From contig NC_079483.1 in assembly GCF_026230105.1 (NCBI RefSeq), forward strand, positions 4,209,312-4,273,311: a stretch of 64,000 bases of DNA, given 5' to 3'. The DNA is from Diorhabda sublineata (Eukaryota > Arthropoda > Insecta > Coleoptera > Chrysomelidae). Below, in pieces: positions 1-11,125 of the stretch. Position 1 is the first letter of the stretch. Each line of letters starts with the position of its first letter. The translations under genes and the position numbers were made by a program. The notes under the pieces are model-generated. The model did no database searches and was not told the origin of the DNA. It saw only the letters and a program-made list of their open reading frames with translations.

Positions 1-1340
1 AAATGCTGTTCTTTTAGTTCCTATCCCCAATCAGTGGGATTCATGCTGCATTGATCCCCGTAAATTCATATCTATTCAAGCTTATTAAAACGATATTGGT
101 ATCTCGCAGTGTTCAGTTCCCTCGAAAGACCTCAGGAAATGACTATATTTGGCTGGGGTTTCAGGAGACGACTTATGCATGTCATCACTTCTCCCGAATC
201 GAATGCACTTCAATCAATATTTGCCATTTTGTCTGGGTTACTATTGCGAGACTTTCTAGCTAGATTAGAGACGAGACTGTCAAAAAGTCTCGTTTCGTCT
301 CGCAAAAAGGAAAATTTTAACGTATAGCCTCGTTATAATTATGCCAATTTATGTATCCATTAATACAAAAAGTGGCCTCATCGCAAAACATTACTTAAAA
401 CATTTGGATCGTTTTGATTGTAACATTTTTCCATCATTAGGTCTGCAAACTCTTCACGTCATCCGACAACACTTAAACGAACGTTACTTTGCATGGATAG
501 AATTTATTATCACGTAAAATTTTCACTACGGATGTTAGCGAAATATCAAATTTCCTGGATATTTGTCTAGTACTCAAGTTTGTATCGTCTTCTAACAAAA
601 CACAAACATTTAAAGATTTGTTTTCAGTTGACACAGTTTTTCTGCGTTCGGATTTGGATAAATCTTTTACTGAACTTCTTCTTTTTCATTTTTAAGATCT
701 CATGATCTGTTAGTTTCGCAGGTTCCTCTGAATCAGTTCCTGGGAGGTAGACTGCCAGCTGTCCATCCATCTCTTAGGTGGTCGTCCGGGTTTTCTTTTC
801 CCTATTGGTTTTCCTTCAAGTACGATGCGTGGCAGTCTACTATCTTCCATTCTTCTCACGTGGGCGTACCAGTATCTTCCCATCTTACGATGTCTTGCAT
901 TCCACATTGTTCCCTGTGTTCCTGATTCGATCTACTCTTGTTTTTCCTAAGCGTTTTCATTTCGGCTATCCGAAGCATGCTTTTCGTTTTGTTGGTTTCC
1001 TCTCTGGTTTCTATTCCGTATGTCATGATTGGCCTGATACAAGTCTTATAGATCCTAAGCTTGGTATCCTTTCGGATGTATTAGTTCGCCTACTGAACTA
1101 ATTTCATTAAATTTTTTTACTAATTCAATGACATTAGATCTAGTTATGGGATTTCGGTTAGGATATAAATTATTAAAAATACTACACGTTTCTTGTTGAC
1201 TTCTACGCCTATCACCATATTCTAATATCATTAAAATCGTTTCTTTTTCAAATAAACGATCCATTGTGACTTTCAATAAACACCAACAATAATAATTTAT
1301 TGAAACTTCAACTTTTTTATTGTAGTAGTCAATAGCCACC
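1..1340 (-). mobile_element. DUF4817-type Tc1/mariner transposon relic, interrupted by a LINE fragment
   Basis: Read on the minus strand, 1055-1290 encodes a transposase N-terminus beginning MDRLFEKETILMILEYGD, with the helix-turn-helix pattern of DUF4817 transposases. The reading resumes at about 665 (DLSKSERRKTVSTENKS) and runs, with stops, to about 345, where the catalytic-core motif FCDEATFCINGYINWH is visible. The two halves are split by a foreign LINE segment (about 670-1055). Several stops and frame changes make it a dead copy. It lies 3' of the PEAK1-like exon, presumably inside that gene's intron. Family assignment is from recalled motifs; the termini were not resolved. Confidence 0.7.
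690..1055 (-). mobile_element. LINE reverse-transcriptase C-terminal fragment nested in the DUF4817 relic
   Basis: On the minus strand, broken frames read SIYKTCIRPIMTYGIET, then KTKSMLRIAEMKTLRK, then an ORF at 710-907 ending in a GKRKPGRPPKRWMDSW block. That order (thumb segment, 'T-Y-G-x-E', 'GRPxxRW') is the usual C-terminal end of insect non-LTR ORF2 proteins. The segment divides the DUF4817 transposase at a point where that protein should be continuous, so it is a later insertion. It is 5' truncated, as LINE copies usually are. Clade not determined. Confidence 0.65.
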
Positions 1341-1588
1341 TAAATGTATTATGGCATTTAGGTATAGAGAACATAAGATTAATGGAAAGATCTGACAACA
1401 ATGTAGATACCACCATAATATGTATCACAAGACCCTTGTACCCTTCTTCTTCTTAGGGGGGCTGTTTTGTGCCTTTATGTATTTACAATGAAGATAATAA
1501 AAGTCAGTTTATATTTAGAAACCGAAACGTGCGTTTTACTGTTACAATAGGTTTATCATAAGATCAGTACTGAAAATCTAAAACTTAC
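1341..1588 (-). other. Start of the intron downstream of the PEAK1-like exon
   Basis: The donor GTAAGT is at 1583-1588 on the minus strand. No further coding exon of this gene is visible between here and position 1; the sequence runs straight into transposon debris. Confidence 0.6.
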
Positions 1589-4062
1589 CTCAGATTCGCT
1601 TCCGTAGAAACTATATGGGGAATAAATCTCCGATTCTGTTTCGCTACCACAATACGTTAAAGACATACTCCTAGGTATGTTACCATACTTGTAGTACTCG
1701 GAAGAAACGTCTATGCTGCTCTCGGATCGTTTACCCAATCTAATAGTTTTACTTTTCGGACTACCCTTTTCGGATTCTGGCGAACTAGATCTCGTTGAAT
1801 TGATGTAATCGTAAACGTTTTCCGTCTCTTTTCTTATATCGATCGGTTCGTAATTATGAGCTAATTTTCTCTCTATCTGTTTTTGTTGTAAAGCGGCTTC
1901 TCTTTCTCGCATACTAGCCGTTCTGACGGGTTTATTAGGTACTATGGAAGATCTGACTTCTCCTATATTAGCATAAACAGTTTCTTGTTTTTTACTATTT
2001 GAATTGTTTCGAATCAATTGTCTTTGTTTGTTTAAAATTTCCACGGATTTCGGTGGTGTAGGTAAATTCGGTTTGTTGTTAGTATTGTTCTCGGTGAAAT
2101 TTCTTGGAGGTGGTGGCGGTTTAGACGCCTTGGAGAAAGATGAGTTGTACGTTTCGTAATCACCTGTTGGGGTGCTATATTCGTGACATAGCGTTTGGTC
2201 TAAAATCGGTTTAGATACAACTTCAATTTTAGTTCCGTTCAGTTCGCTGGGATGTACTATTACCAATCGTGGTTTCGATTGGAGTTTGTAATCTTCTTGC
2301 TTTATAGAAAGTTCGGGGTTTAATTTCGATATATCTTTATTCGAACCCATTCGGAGGAATTTCTTCAACGAGAATCTAGCTTTATTTTTCTCTTTTCTTT
2401 TATCTTCTACCGCTAAACAATCCGTGGAAAGCGACTTTCTCGATAGTACCTCGGCTGATACGTAAATAGGATCGTCATCTTTAGTCGAGTCTCCGCTGGA
2501 TGTTCTCGAATAAGTCTCTTCTGGAGGTAACGGCGCTTTTCTCTTGTTAGATTTTAATTCTGAATCATTGGAATCTTGTTTTACCAATGATGGTTTTTCA
2601 TTTGGTTTTGTATATACAGTTAGGACCGGGGAGTTGTTAATGGATTTTCTTAATATCACTCCGGTTGGTTTGGAAGGTATTTTAGGTTTTTCGTATATAG
2701 GAGGTGATATACCGTGTAAAAAGGAAGTTTGTGATTCTAATATTGGAGGCGGTGGTGTTCTAGGTAGAGGAGGTAGTTCCGTGGAAACGGGATCCTCGCT
2801 ACCGTCGGGTTTACCAGCTTGTTCACGTGTTTGCGAGAAAGGTATATATTTAACTGGAAGAGGTGGTGGGTGTGTATTACTATCATTAGTTTTTTCTATG
2901 GAATTTGCCACGTTGGTGTTAATTTCGTCTTTAATGATTTTAGTAGCAGGATTATTTGCTTTGGAATGCAAAATTTCTGCTTTAATAAAATTAGTAGTGG
3001 TTATTATATCTTTCTTTGGATCTGTTGTTGTTGTTGTTATTTTTTCACTGCTTTTAACTTTAGCGTTATTAATATTTTCTTTATTAATTTTAAGATTCTT
3101 CGCGTTTATCAATTCGATTTTAGCTGTTGAAGTTTGATAAATTACTGGTTTTTCGACGTCTTTCTTTAACGCTGGAGTTCGACATAAATTTATCTTTTTC
3201 TCTGATACTAAAATTTTATTTGTCATATTCTCTTCTTCATTTTCTACTTCATTATCAATCGTTTCTATATTTTCTTTATTTGAATCCATGATGTTAATGT
3301 GTACTTGTTTTTGAGCTCTTTTATTTCCCATAATTTGTATGGGGTTTTTACTATTTTCCAAAGTTTCAGATATTTCATCCAGCAACGATTTCTCTTCATT
3401 CGTTGTCTTTTCTTCCTCGTTCTTAGTATATGAAGTAAGAACAACATTAGTTTTGTTTTCGGCAATTATTTCTTTGTTATTTTTAGCTATGGGTATATGA
3501 GACAAATTCTTGGTATTCAATTTTTTGACTGCGGTTGATGAATCTTCACCGAATGGAGTTACGGATACAAGTAATGTTTGTTTCTTACCGGAAGCATCTA
3601 TCAATGGTTTGCCTAGGAGTAATTGAGTATAAGATTTCTTAACTTCGGTATCTTTTAAAGATACCGTATTGAAATCGGTATTTTCTTTAGTAATTCTTTG
3701 TAATTCTTTATAAGAATCGTCATCATCTGAATCTAAGATAATGTCGTCTTCGCTACTTTCATTATCGACATTATCTTCAGTATCGGAGCACCAATCTTCG
3801 CCTCCGTATCCTATAATTTTAGTTAATTCCTTATGGAAGCAAACAGACTGTTTTGATTTAGATGTTTTGCCGTTTTTAATAATTCCTTCAACTTTATCGC
3901 TCGGTATCAGTTGAACTGGTTTGGGTTTAGGTTTTTCTTGGTGTTCATCTTTGGATTTGAAACAATTGGAGCATAATTCTTTCTTCCAAGCGTTTTGTAC
4001 AAAGTTTTGACATATGGCTGAGGACATTATATAGTGATGGGTCCAATTGAGTTCATTGGGTT
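1589..4062 (-). CDS. First coding exon of a PEAK1/PRAG1-like pseudokinase scaffold
   Basis: PEAK-family proteins are pseudokinase scaffolds acting in actin, focal-adhesion and Grb2/Shc signalling. The exon begins after a strong acceptor (poly-T tract then TTTCAG at 4063-4065); the first in-frame ATG is at 4027, giving 813 codons that end exactly at 1589 on GAG|GTAAGT, phase 0. The open frame extends upstream to 4288 only through intron sequence. Residues 1-26 (MSSAICQNFV..WKKELCSNCFKSK) match the W-K-x3-C-x2-C-F-K start of vertebrate PEAK1/PRAG1. Then come an acidic Ser/Asp patch (77-105), Lys/Asn-rich low complexity, proline-rich SH3-type stretches (387-450, 497-503, 636-642), a basic RFSLKKFLRMGS block (551-562) like the one in PEAK1, and candidate phosphotyrosine sites YANIG (685), NYEPI (725) and VYDYIN (738). 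No kinase motifs are present; the C-terminal domain must lie outside the window, beyond position 1. Confidence in a real exon is high, in the family fairly high. Confidence 0.8.
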
Positions 4063-5735
4063 CTGAAACAAAAAAAATATTGTTATAATCTTTTTTTATG
4101 TATGAAATAGTAATACAACCTTCTAATCCAAAACTTAGTATAGTCTTTATATATATTTTTACAGAATAATTTGAATATTTCCTAAAATTTTCATAAATAT
4201 ATCTGGGGTAATACAAGTTTCCGTCTTTTATTGGTCTTTTATATTCCAAAGCTGTACAGAATAATGGAAAAAAGATTGGACTGGTCAAAGGCCTTATATT
4301 AAATTGGAATTTTTGAAACTATCGGTGATATTCATACTGAACACACTATTTACACTACAACTTCACCAACACAAAAGGTAAACTTGAATTTACTTTCAGT
4401 CTCTGAAGACGAGACTGAAGGTGGCTGAAGACGATAACTTGGTTATCGAAACGTACAGGCTAATTGTGAGTGTTGATGTAGTGGTAGTGTAAAGTTCATT
4501 TTACGATAAAAGTCGAAATTTTGTCTCATTTTATGTCCAAGAATTTCTTCAGGAAAAATTCAACCGAAAATACAATTTTAGGTTTTTCCATTAGGTGAGG
4601 AAGTCCAAGTTGTGTATTCTTAAAAGTTTAGTTTAGATTCAACTTGCAAGTTGCAGTGTGCAATATATTGAGAATTTTAATGTGATTATGGAAAATTTGA
4701 AGGGCCCGAAAAGAGAAATTAAAGAAAAAAAGTGGTTAGATCTCCAACAAATAATTGGGAACAAAACCCGATTGGGCACAGATAGAGGGAAAAGTTCAAG
4801 AAAAAATAATAGTTTTGAAATGAGTGATGTTGAATAGTTATTTTTGAAGGCCTTTAAATGTGAAGCTTGAAAACTGGGAAAAGGGCAATTAATCACACGA
4901 TGATCGAGCCACTCATTGTGATATTAGTTGCATCAGTTCATCTTCGAATTCCAATTTAAATTTAGATTTATAAGAAGCAGCTCTACTTAAACAGGTGAAT
5001 TATGAAAATAATAAAGGAAAGATCAGTCGTCAATCTTTGATAAATATACAAAGTTTAAAATAAATCTAATCGCTCAAATTAAAGCTAAAAAGTCAGATAG
5101 AAACATACAAACTTTCGGGTGAAACTAATAAAAGCGTATTAAAAAATGCATTTAATATTAAAGAATATAATAATTTACATTTGCGGTTACATTAATTGTT
5201 AACAAATTTTTGTATGGAAGCCTACAGCTTTGACATAAGATATATTTGTTTAATAATAGGTGGGTTATTTTTTTTAATTGTGCCTAAACGGAAAAAGACC
5301 CACATTCCCTACAAACTAAACGTCTTTCGAATTTAAGAAATAAAAACGTTTTGATTAGATTTTTGGCTACACCTTCTCTTAAAATGACTAGACGAGATCA
5401 ACGTTTCTATCCCAATAAAAGTGGATAAAGCTTTAAAAACCAGTAGTGAAAAAAACAATTCTGTAAATTAGATCTAAAATCATGAGAATTTGATAACCCT
5501 TTTCAAGTCTACATTGTAGACACTACACAAAGTTGTTGAAAGATTATTTACGTTTCAGACAGTGTATTTAAGGCACGTTCTGGTTCTATTCAAGGAACTA
5601 AAAACCATTTAAATGATTGTTATGTGGCTAATGTTGAAAACAAACAGGGACGGATCCACGAAAGCATTCAACAAAGAAGAATTATATTTAATCGAATTTA
5701 CTTATTTCTAGGAAATATTTTATGGATTTGGTATA
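4063..5735. other. Upstream intron/5' flank of the PEAK1-like gene, no coding sequence seen
   Basis: A+T-rich sequence with stops in all frames. It should contain the intron before the first coding exon and probably a 5' untranslated exon further up, but no donor or promoter could be assigned with confidence. The only structure recognised is a small inverted-repeat unit at 4349-4493. Confidence 0.4.
4349..4493. repeat. Small inverted-repeat element with internal hairpin
   Basis: TTTACACTAC at 4349-4358 is inverted as GTAGTGTAAA at 4484-4493, with imperfect pairing continuing inward for about 25 bases. Inside are two direct copies of CTGAAGACGA (4403, 4425) and a perfect 6-bp hairpin GATAAC-TTG-GTTATC at 4433-4447. 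It looks like a short MITE or the end of a retroelement; no coding capacity. Confidence 0.5.
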
Positions 5736-5739
5736 TATT

Positions 5740-6060
5740 TATTGTACGAGAGCCGCTTTTTTTTCAACCTCCGATAGGCTATAAATAAAAGACAAGTTCA
5801 TATAAAACAATAATTTTATTTCCAAAAGATTGGTACACTTACGGTTACTTTTCGACATAATCGACACCAATCACGCACAACACCATCACTCATGAAGTTT
5901 TCCCCATACAAACGACTCATTCTCCGATGGATTTCTGCAGCACTATGGCATTCAGCCTGTAGAAAACGAATCACAGATCAATAATGGCGGACATGTTCAC
6001 GTGGCTGTAGCACAACGCCGACTGACGCATGAATGTCAACAATGGCGGGGTGTATATTGT
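5740..6060 (-). mobile_element. Truncated mariner-like transposon (SETMAR-type helix-turn-helix)
   Basis: Minus-strand reading gives AAEIHRRMSRLYGENF then MSDGVVRDWCR, the first helix-turn-helix of SETMAR-like mariner transposases, followed directly by what looks like terminal non-coding sequence. Most of the transposase has been deleted. No intact frame. Confidence 0.55.
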
Positions 6061-6480
6061 GAGAGCTTCGCAGTCACCTACAGTGCATGCCCGCTTTCTT
6101 TTCTTTCTTTCGTTTATCAGGAGCCTTCCGGACGGTAATTACGCGGTTGAGGGGTCTAACCATGATTCTCAGTATGTATTTATCTTTATCGTTAACATAC
6201 AAACGACTAAACTTTTATCACTCGTTCTATATCTCGGTAACGTTTAAATGTGTAAAAAATATTTATTATCTTGTATTTATTTTCAGTTTCCTGTTCAATA
6301 ATAAGTAAATACGGTTTTGGAAGTCAGCAACCAAAAGCCGCCCGTTGTTTAAAATTGGTTCCACTTCTTTATATGTTAGACGATTTCATTATTTTCACAA
6401 TGAACAGTTATTTTATGAATTCTCAACACAAATAACAACTATAGTGTTACAATTGGTTCTCCCCGTTTTACGAAGTTAAC
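6061..6480. other. Non-coding, nothing recognised
   Basis: Short overlapping open frames occur here but show no recognisable motif and no coding bias; A+T-rich flank between two transposon relics. Confidence 0.4.
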
Positions 6481-7100
6481 TAAAATGTACTATACAAGAC
6501 AACCAGTGAGCCGTCGAAAAAATTCATCAACTGATTAGAGAGATAGAAGAGGCTATCGAAATATCAAAAGAATGCACTTGGAATATAGTGACTGAAGAAT
6601 TATACATAGGTAAACTATCTACGTGTTGAGTGCCGCGTTTGCTCAATTTGGACCAAAAGCTTATTCGAATGAAAATTTCTGGGCCGTCTAAATGCATTTT
6701 AAGTACCATGGATCGAACTTTTGCTTCGATTGGGTAGATGAAACCTGAAATCGCCAAATAAAAAAAAACGGTCAAGACATTCGATTGCAAAGGACGAACC
6801 TGCTCAAAAAATGTAAAGATGATTTCATCGACCGGAATTATCATTGGAACTATTTTGGAACAGTCATTGGGATTATGTTCAAAAAGGTAAAGCAATAGCA
6901 GGAGAATATCACGCATAATTTCTTATTAAGGTACTTTTCCACCAGGACATCGCAACTTTTTACACTCCGAATTGTTTGACCAACCATCGTAACCCAACCA
7001 CTAGCAGGAGAAAGATTATGTTGAGGAGAAAGACGGTGGAGTTAAAAGGAGACTTATTTCAGACAAACTTTTTTAATTTTTTCAAATTCGACAAGATTTG
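6480..7100 (+). mobile_element. Old mariner relic
   Basis: Shifted plus-strand frames contain the mariner order: an ISKECTWNIVTEEL-like second helix-turn-helix, a LLNLDQKLIRM-like linker, a TMDRTFASIG remnant of the first catalytic block, and YVQKGKAIAGEYHA corresponding to the conserved Y-x-x-K-G-x-T-I-x-G-E-Y segment. Many stops and indels; the open frame on the opposite strand (6527-6916) is a shadow. Confidence 0.6.
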
Positions 7101-7299
7101 ATTGCCTGCTGCAGTATATGGGTACATTTCCTCGTCACTTCAGTCGCTTATTTATCATCACTATTATTATATTATTTTTATGATAAATTGTTGATAGTTG
7201 GAAGACTTTATTAAGATACTACTCACAAGCTATTTCCTCCAATTTTGTGCTTCATTGTATTTAGCAACAATTCACGAGATTTATGAGTGAAGTTCGATA

Positions 7300-9230
7300 A
7301 ATAAGTTACGAATAAAAGAAAATAGAGGGAAATACTGAGAAGCAACGGATAGAAAATTAGGTAAACTAGAACATGAAGTAACCAAGGAAGTTATTCTAAG
7401 AAATAAACTATAGAGAAGCGTTGGAAATTTGCGAGGGAAGGATGATAAAAAGAATGGAATACAAAATCGGAGAGTGGACAGAAAAAATAAGGCAAATGGT
7501 TAAGACGTAAAAGACGAAAGAGCTATATTAAAAATAAAAGAAAAGACAATAAAGAGGTATTCGAAACAATGAGAAATAAAGTCAAACGAAGAATTAAAAA
7601 GCAAAGAAGAAAACATAAATAATCGGAGAAGAAGTAGCAAATAACTATACAGACATTTAAAGAGGCTTTTGGAACAAAATCAGAGCGATTGGAAGAAGAA
7701 AAAGAAAGGAAATAACAAGAATAAGAGGTAAGAAAAACAATATAAAAATAAGCACGGAAGACATATTGAAGGAAGAGACTGAAACATGAGAAGAGAAGAA
7801 TTGAAAAATGAAGGAGAATCATACGACGATAAAAGGACAGAAGGAAAACAAAAATAGGAAAGGTGAGGTGACAATATAGAAGCGGAAATGATAGAATTTT
7901 AAGGGCAAACGGGAAATGGATGGCTATTAGATATATTCTATTTAATATGGAATACAAGACTTACTATTTGTCAGTTTTGGCGAGAACGGGTTCGTAAAAA
8001 ACGGCCCGAATTGTGGAAGAGCAACTCGTGGATTTTGCACCAGGACAACTCACCTGCCCATAACGCTATCTGTGGAGCAGTATATGGCCAGTAAATGCAC
8101 TCCAGTGCTGGAACACCGAAAACTTTTCCGAAGATAAAATCTGCTTTGAAAGGGACCCGATTTGAGTCGATGGAAGCGGTAAAGCAAAAAACGGCAGAGC
8201 TCCTAAAGGTCTTCACCAAAAAAGACTTCCAGCACTGCTTCGATCAATGGAAAAAACGTATGGAAAGGTATGTGGTGATAGGAGGGGAGTATATTGAAGG
8301 GGAGCATTCGAATGTAGAATAATTTTTATAATAAAACCCTTTTTCGTAACCAGTCACGTTATTTAATAGCCGGACCTCATATATACTAAGGAGCTTAATG
8401 GAAAGCAAAAAATGACATTAATTCTATGGATTTGAAAGCTGCCTTCGACTTAATAGATAGAAAAAATGGTATAGGATGGTATGAGGAAAATATAAAAAAT
8501 ATAAAAATAACAAAGGAATATATTAAAACATAGAGACAATGCAAATAGACCGAAGAAGATCGACGGAATTTAGGGTACAGATGGGGGTGAACGAAGATAG
8601 TCTTAGTCCTCTTCTATTTATACTCGTCATGAAAAGGATGATAAAGAAAATAAAAGAAAAAAACTATAAACTGGAAAGACCTAAAACTGGTAATAGGACG
8701 GATTAATATATATGCAGACGATAAAGAAATAGTAGCAGATACATTTAAGAAAATGGAAGAAAAAGTAGACATATGAATAAAAACAATAGAAGACCTGAGA
8801 ATGGAAGTATATATCAAGAACTGCAGAAGGATAGTGGTAAATCAAAAAAGAGAAGATGGGAAAGATTTGATAAAAGAATCGATAGAGTGACCACTTCTGA
8901 ATATCTGGGCGTCATAATTACAGAAGATGGAAAAATAGATATAGAGATAGGGAACAAAATAAAAAGAACAAATTAAATATACTATGCTCGAAATTAGACA
9001 ATTTTCGGGAAATAAAGAAATAGGTGTAGACTTAAAAATAAAAGTATACATCTCAATAACCGTTACCACGTTAATAAACGGAACTGAAACAATTAACAAA
9101 AAGCACCGAGTAGAAAAGTAGTATCAGATATGAAACAACTGAGGAAAATAGCATGGAAAACGACGTGGATAGGATGAGAAATGACGTATTTATAGAAAAG
9201 CTCAAATAATTGAAACACTGGTCCGGAGAA
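7300..9230 (+). mobile_element. LINE ORF2 relic, split by a mariner fragment
   Basis: About 7500-7960 reads as the basic pre-RT linker, including a RRKRKEITRIRG block and a STEDILKE motif. About 8400-9190 reads as reverse transcriptase with frameshifts: a MDLKAAFDLIDRK block (palm, first Asp), SLSPLLFILV, an IYADDKEI catalytic YADD-type motif, then YLGVIITEDGKIDIEI and GNKIKRTN of the thumb. The order is correct on one strand, so these are two halves of one element separated by the mariner piece at 7965-8395. The copy is dead. Confidence 0.65.
7965..8395 (+). mobile_element. SETMAR-type mariner fragment (C-terminal half)
   Basis: The frame reads ERVRKKRPELWKSNSWILHQ, then DNSPAHNAI (second catalytic Asp region), loses frame, and resumes as an ORF at 8095-8322 covering the PKIKSALKGTRFESMEAVK region to a GGEYIEG end. 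That is the normal C-terminus of this family. It is followed by a terminal sequence with AAAACCCTTTTTCGTAACCAG, closely similar to the inverted end at 63570-63610. The N-terminal half is absent. Confidence 0.7.
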
Positions 9231-9239
9231 GAACCCCAC

Positions 9240-10120
9240 GATCTGTTGACAGATCGATCGCATATATTTAAAAAAAGAGTTTCATTGTCACGACAATGCG
9301 TATGTCCTTTCGTCCGCTATTGTGACAGAAAAATCAGTCGAACTACGTTACTAAACGAGAAAAATTTCGTTGCCTGACGGAACATAAAACGTTTTTAGTG
9401 ATGATTGGAGAAAAATAGTTGTTTTGAATGAGTGACATGTCTCAAACTTTGTTAAGGAAACAGACCAATAAGTATCTAGAATAATCAGTCCAGAAAAGAA
9501 AACTGTATTTACCATTCATTTGAGTGCAAATTGCACATCTAAGCTACAAAAGAATACCAGTGGCAGCAAAGTATTTAATTTAGTCAGTCAATTTACATTA
9601 TCGATTATCCAGCAGCTAATGATCAGCACATGCTGCGTTTCAATGTCAAGGAATGAACAAAAATGATTTTGTTTTGTGCTGTTAATTAGGTGGAAGCATG
9701 TAATAACATATAGGCAACTGAAAGTACCATTGTATTTTGGCGCTGCTTACTTCTGTGCAAGTGAAAATTCTTTAAGAAACAGATATTGGAGCGATGAGAC
9801 ATCCGACAAGAACCAATTCAATGGAATAATGTATTAGTTTTGTGGGCGATGTAGGGCGCTACTTTTTCCGTAACAAAGTTTTTAAAAATCTGGTGATATC
9901 TCAATCGTACAGTCGCTTGTGATTTTTACTTGTGGGGTTATCTAAAGTGCTAGTTTTTAAATAACAACTTCATAATCTTCAAGAACCTGAAGGCGAGAAT
10001 TCATAGGGAGATACACCATGATGTAAAAAGAATTTTAGAAATCGTCTGCATGGAAATGAACATCTCAATGATGTTATTATTCAATACAATGGTATCAATG
10101 GAATTATAAAAAAATAATCT
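9240..10120 (+). mobile_element. DUF4817-type transposon relic
   Basis: Near 9900-10060 the plus strand reads CDFYLWGYLKC followed by NLKARIHREIHHDV, which corresponds to the DFFLWGYVKS block and the C-terminal helix of DUF4817 transposases. Upstream sequence to about 9240 is too eroded to read continuously. No intact ORF. Confidence 0.5.
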
Positions 10121-10179
10121 TGAAGTTTTTACACTTTTTCTAGTTTTGGCAGTATAAATACGGTACTGTAATTCTGTTT

Positions 10180-10821
10180 ATTATTAGCTTCTTGACCTAA
10201 GTCTGTGACTCTCGGAGTAAGCCAAGAATAAGAAAGAAAAAAATGCGCATTTCAACCGGTCGCTGACACGCATCTTTTTCTTCCTTTTTCAATCTTCTCT
10301 TTTCTTTTTACGGTATACGTTCATTCATTTCTCACACGGTTATTTTTTCACGTATCGATTTCTAAATGAAATAAGATCAACTCGTGATTGATTTCACTCT
10401 TGTGGTTTCCGAGTCCCAGACGTTTTAATCAAAACAGCATGATTTTAAACCAAATATTCATGTATTGAGTACTGAGTATCTGAAACAATATTTTGTTTTA
10501 GTGATTTCAATTTGAAAGACGACTTAAAGACTTTCCTAATAAATAATTTTTTATGGAATCTAAGAACCCAGCCGCACTTATTTTTGTTTTTCGAGCTTTG
10601 AAGGTTCAGAGCTGTGCGTCTATGTGGCTTCAGTACTTCATTAATTTTTTTACACCTACTATTCCTATATAGATTTTTGTAGGTTTTTGGCAATTTTTCT
10701 ACATTTAAAGATCTATATCTCAGGTTCTAATATAGCTATAGAGTTCGTTCTTTTCTATTATAATGATTTCTGATACTTATTTAATGGATTCGATGCGAGC
10801 GAAGCCGCGGGTAAAAGCTAG
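10180..10821 (+). mobile_element. Candidate Helitron-type 3' end
   Basis: GCGAGCGAAGCCGCGGGT (10796-10812 region) forms a short GC-rich hairpin and is followed about 5 bases later by CTAG (10818-10821) and then T. This is the end architecture of Helitrons (hairpin, then CTRR, insertion before T), and the same GCGAAGCCGCGG..GCTAGT ending is widespread in insects. The 5' end (TC) and any Rep/helicase ORF were not found, so it would be a non-autonomous copy; the left limit is a guess. Confidence 0.45.
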
Positions 10822-11125
10822 TACACTATTTTAATCTAGATAAAATATGGTGTGATACCCGAGCACAAAAGTATCATTTGACGCACTTGTATCATAAATA
10901 ACACGCTTCCACGTAAACAATTACATCCTTCTAACACTGTTGGTTGTCGTTGAAATTGGCAATTTTAATAGCAGTTGTACACAAAAAATTTTAGGTTAGA
11001 TTCTTCATTCTTTATGCGACAAATTTTTTTTTAAAATTTTTATTAATTTGCAAAAATTATTTAAACTATGATGTTCAATAGCATTTGTATGTACTTTTAA
11101 AAAAAAATTGGTGACCCAAAATATA

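Noticed and set aside
2544..3137. 197-codon plus-strand open frame
   Set aside because: Antisense shadow of the PEAK1-like exon, whose own coding signal and splice sites are clear.
4425..4453. CTGAAGA..hairpin..GAAAC considered as a hammerhead ribozyme
   Set aside because: One unpaired base before stem II puts the core out of register, and no stem I or III was found; kept only as a hairpin repeat.
7523..7957. 144-codon minus-strand frame rich in hydrophobic residues, looking like a membrane protein
   Set aside because: Arises from the complement of a purine-rich LINE linker on the plus strand; no start context or supporting motif.
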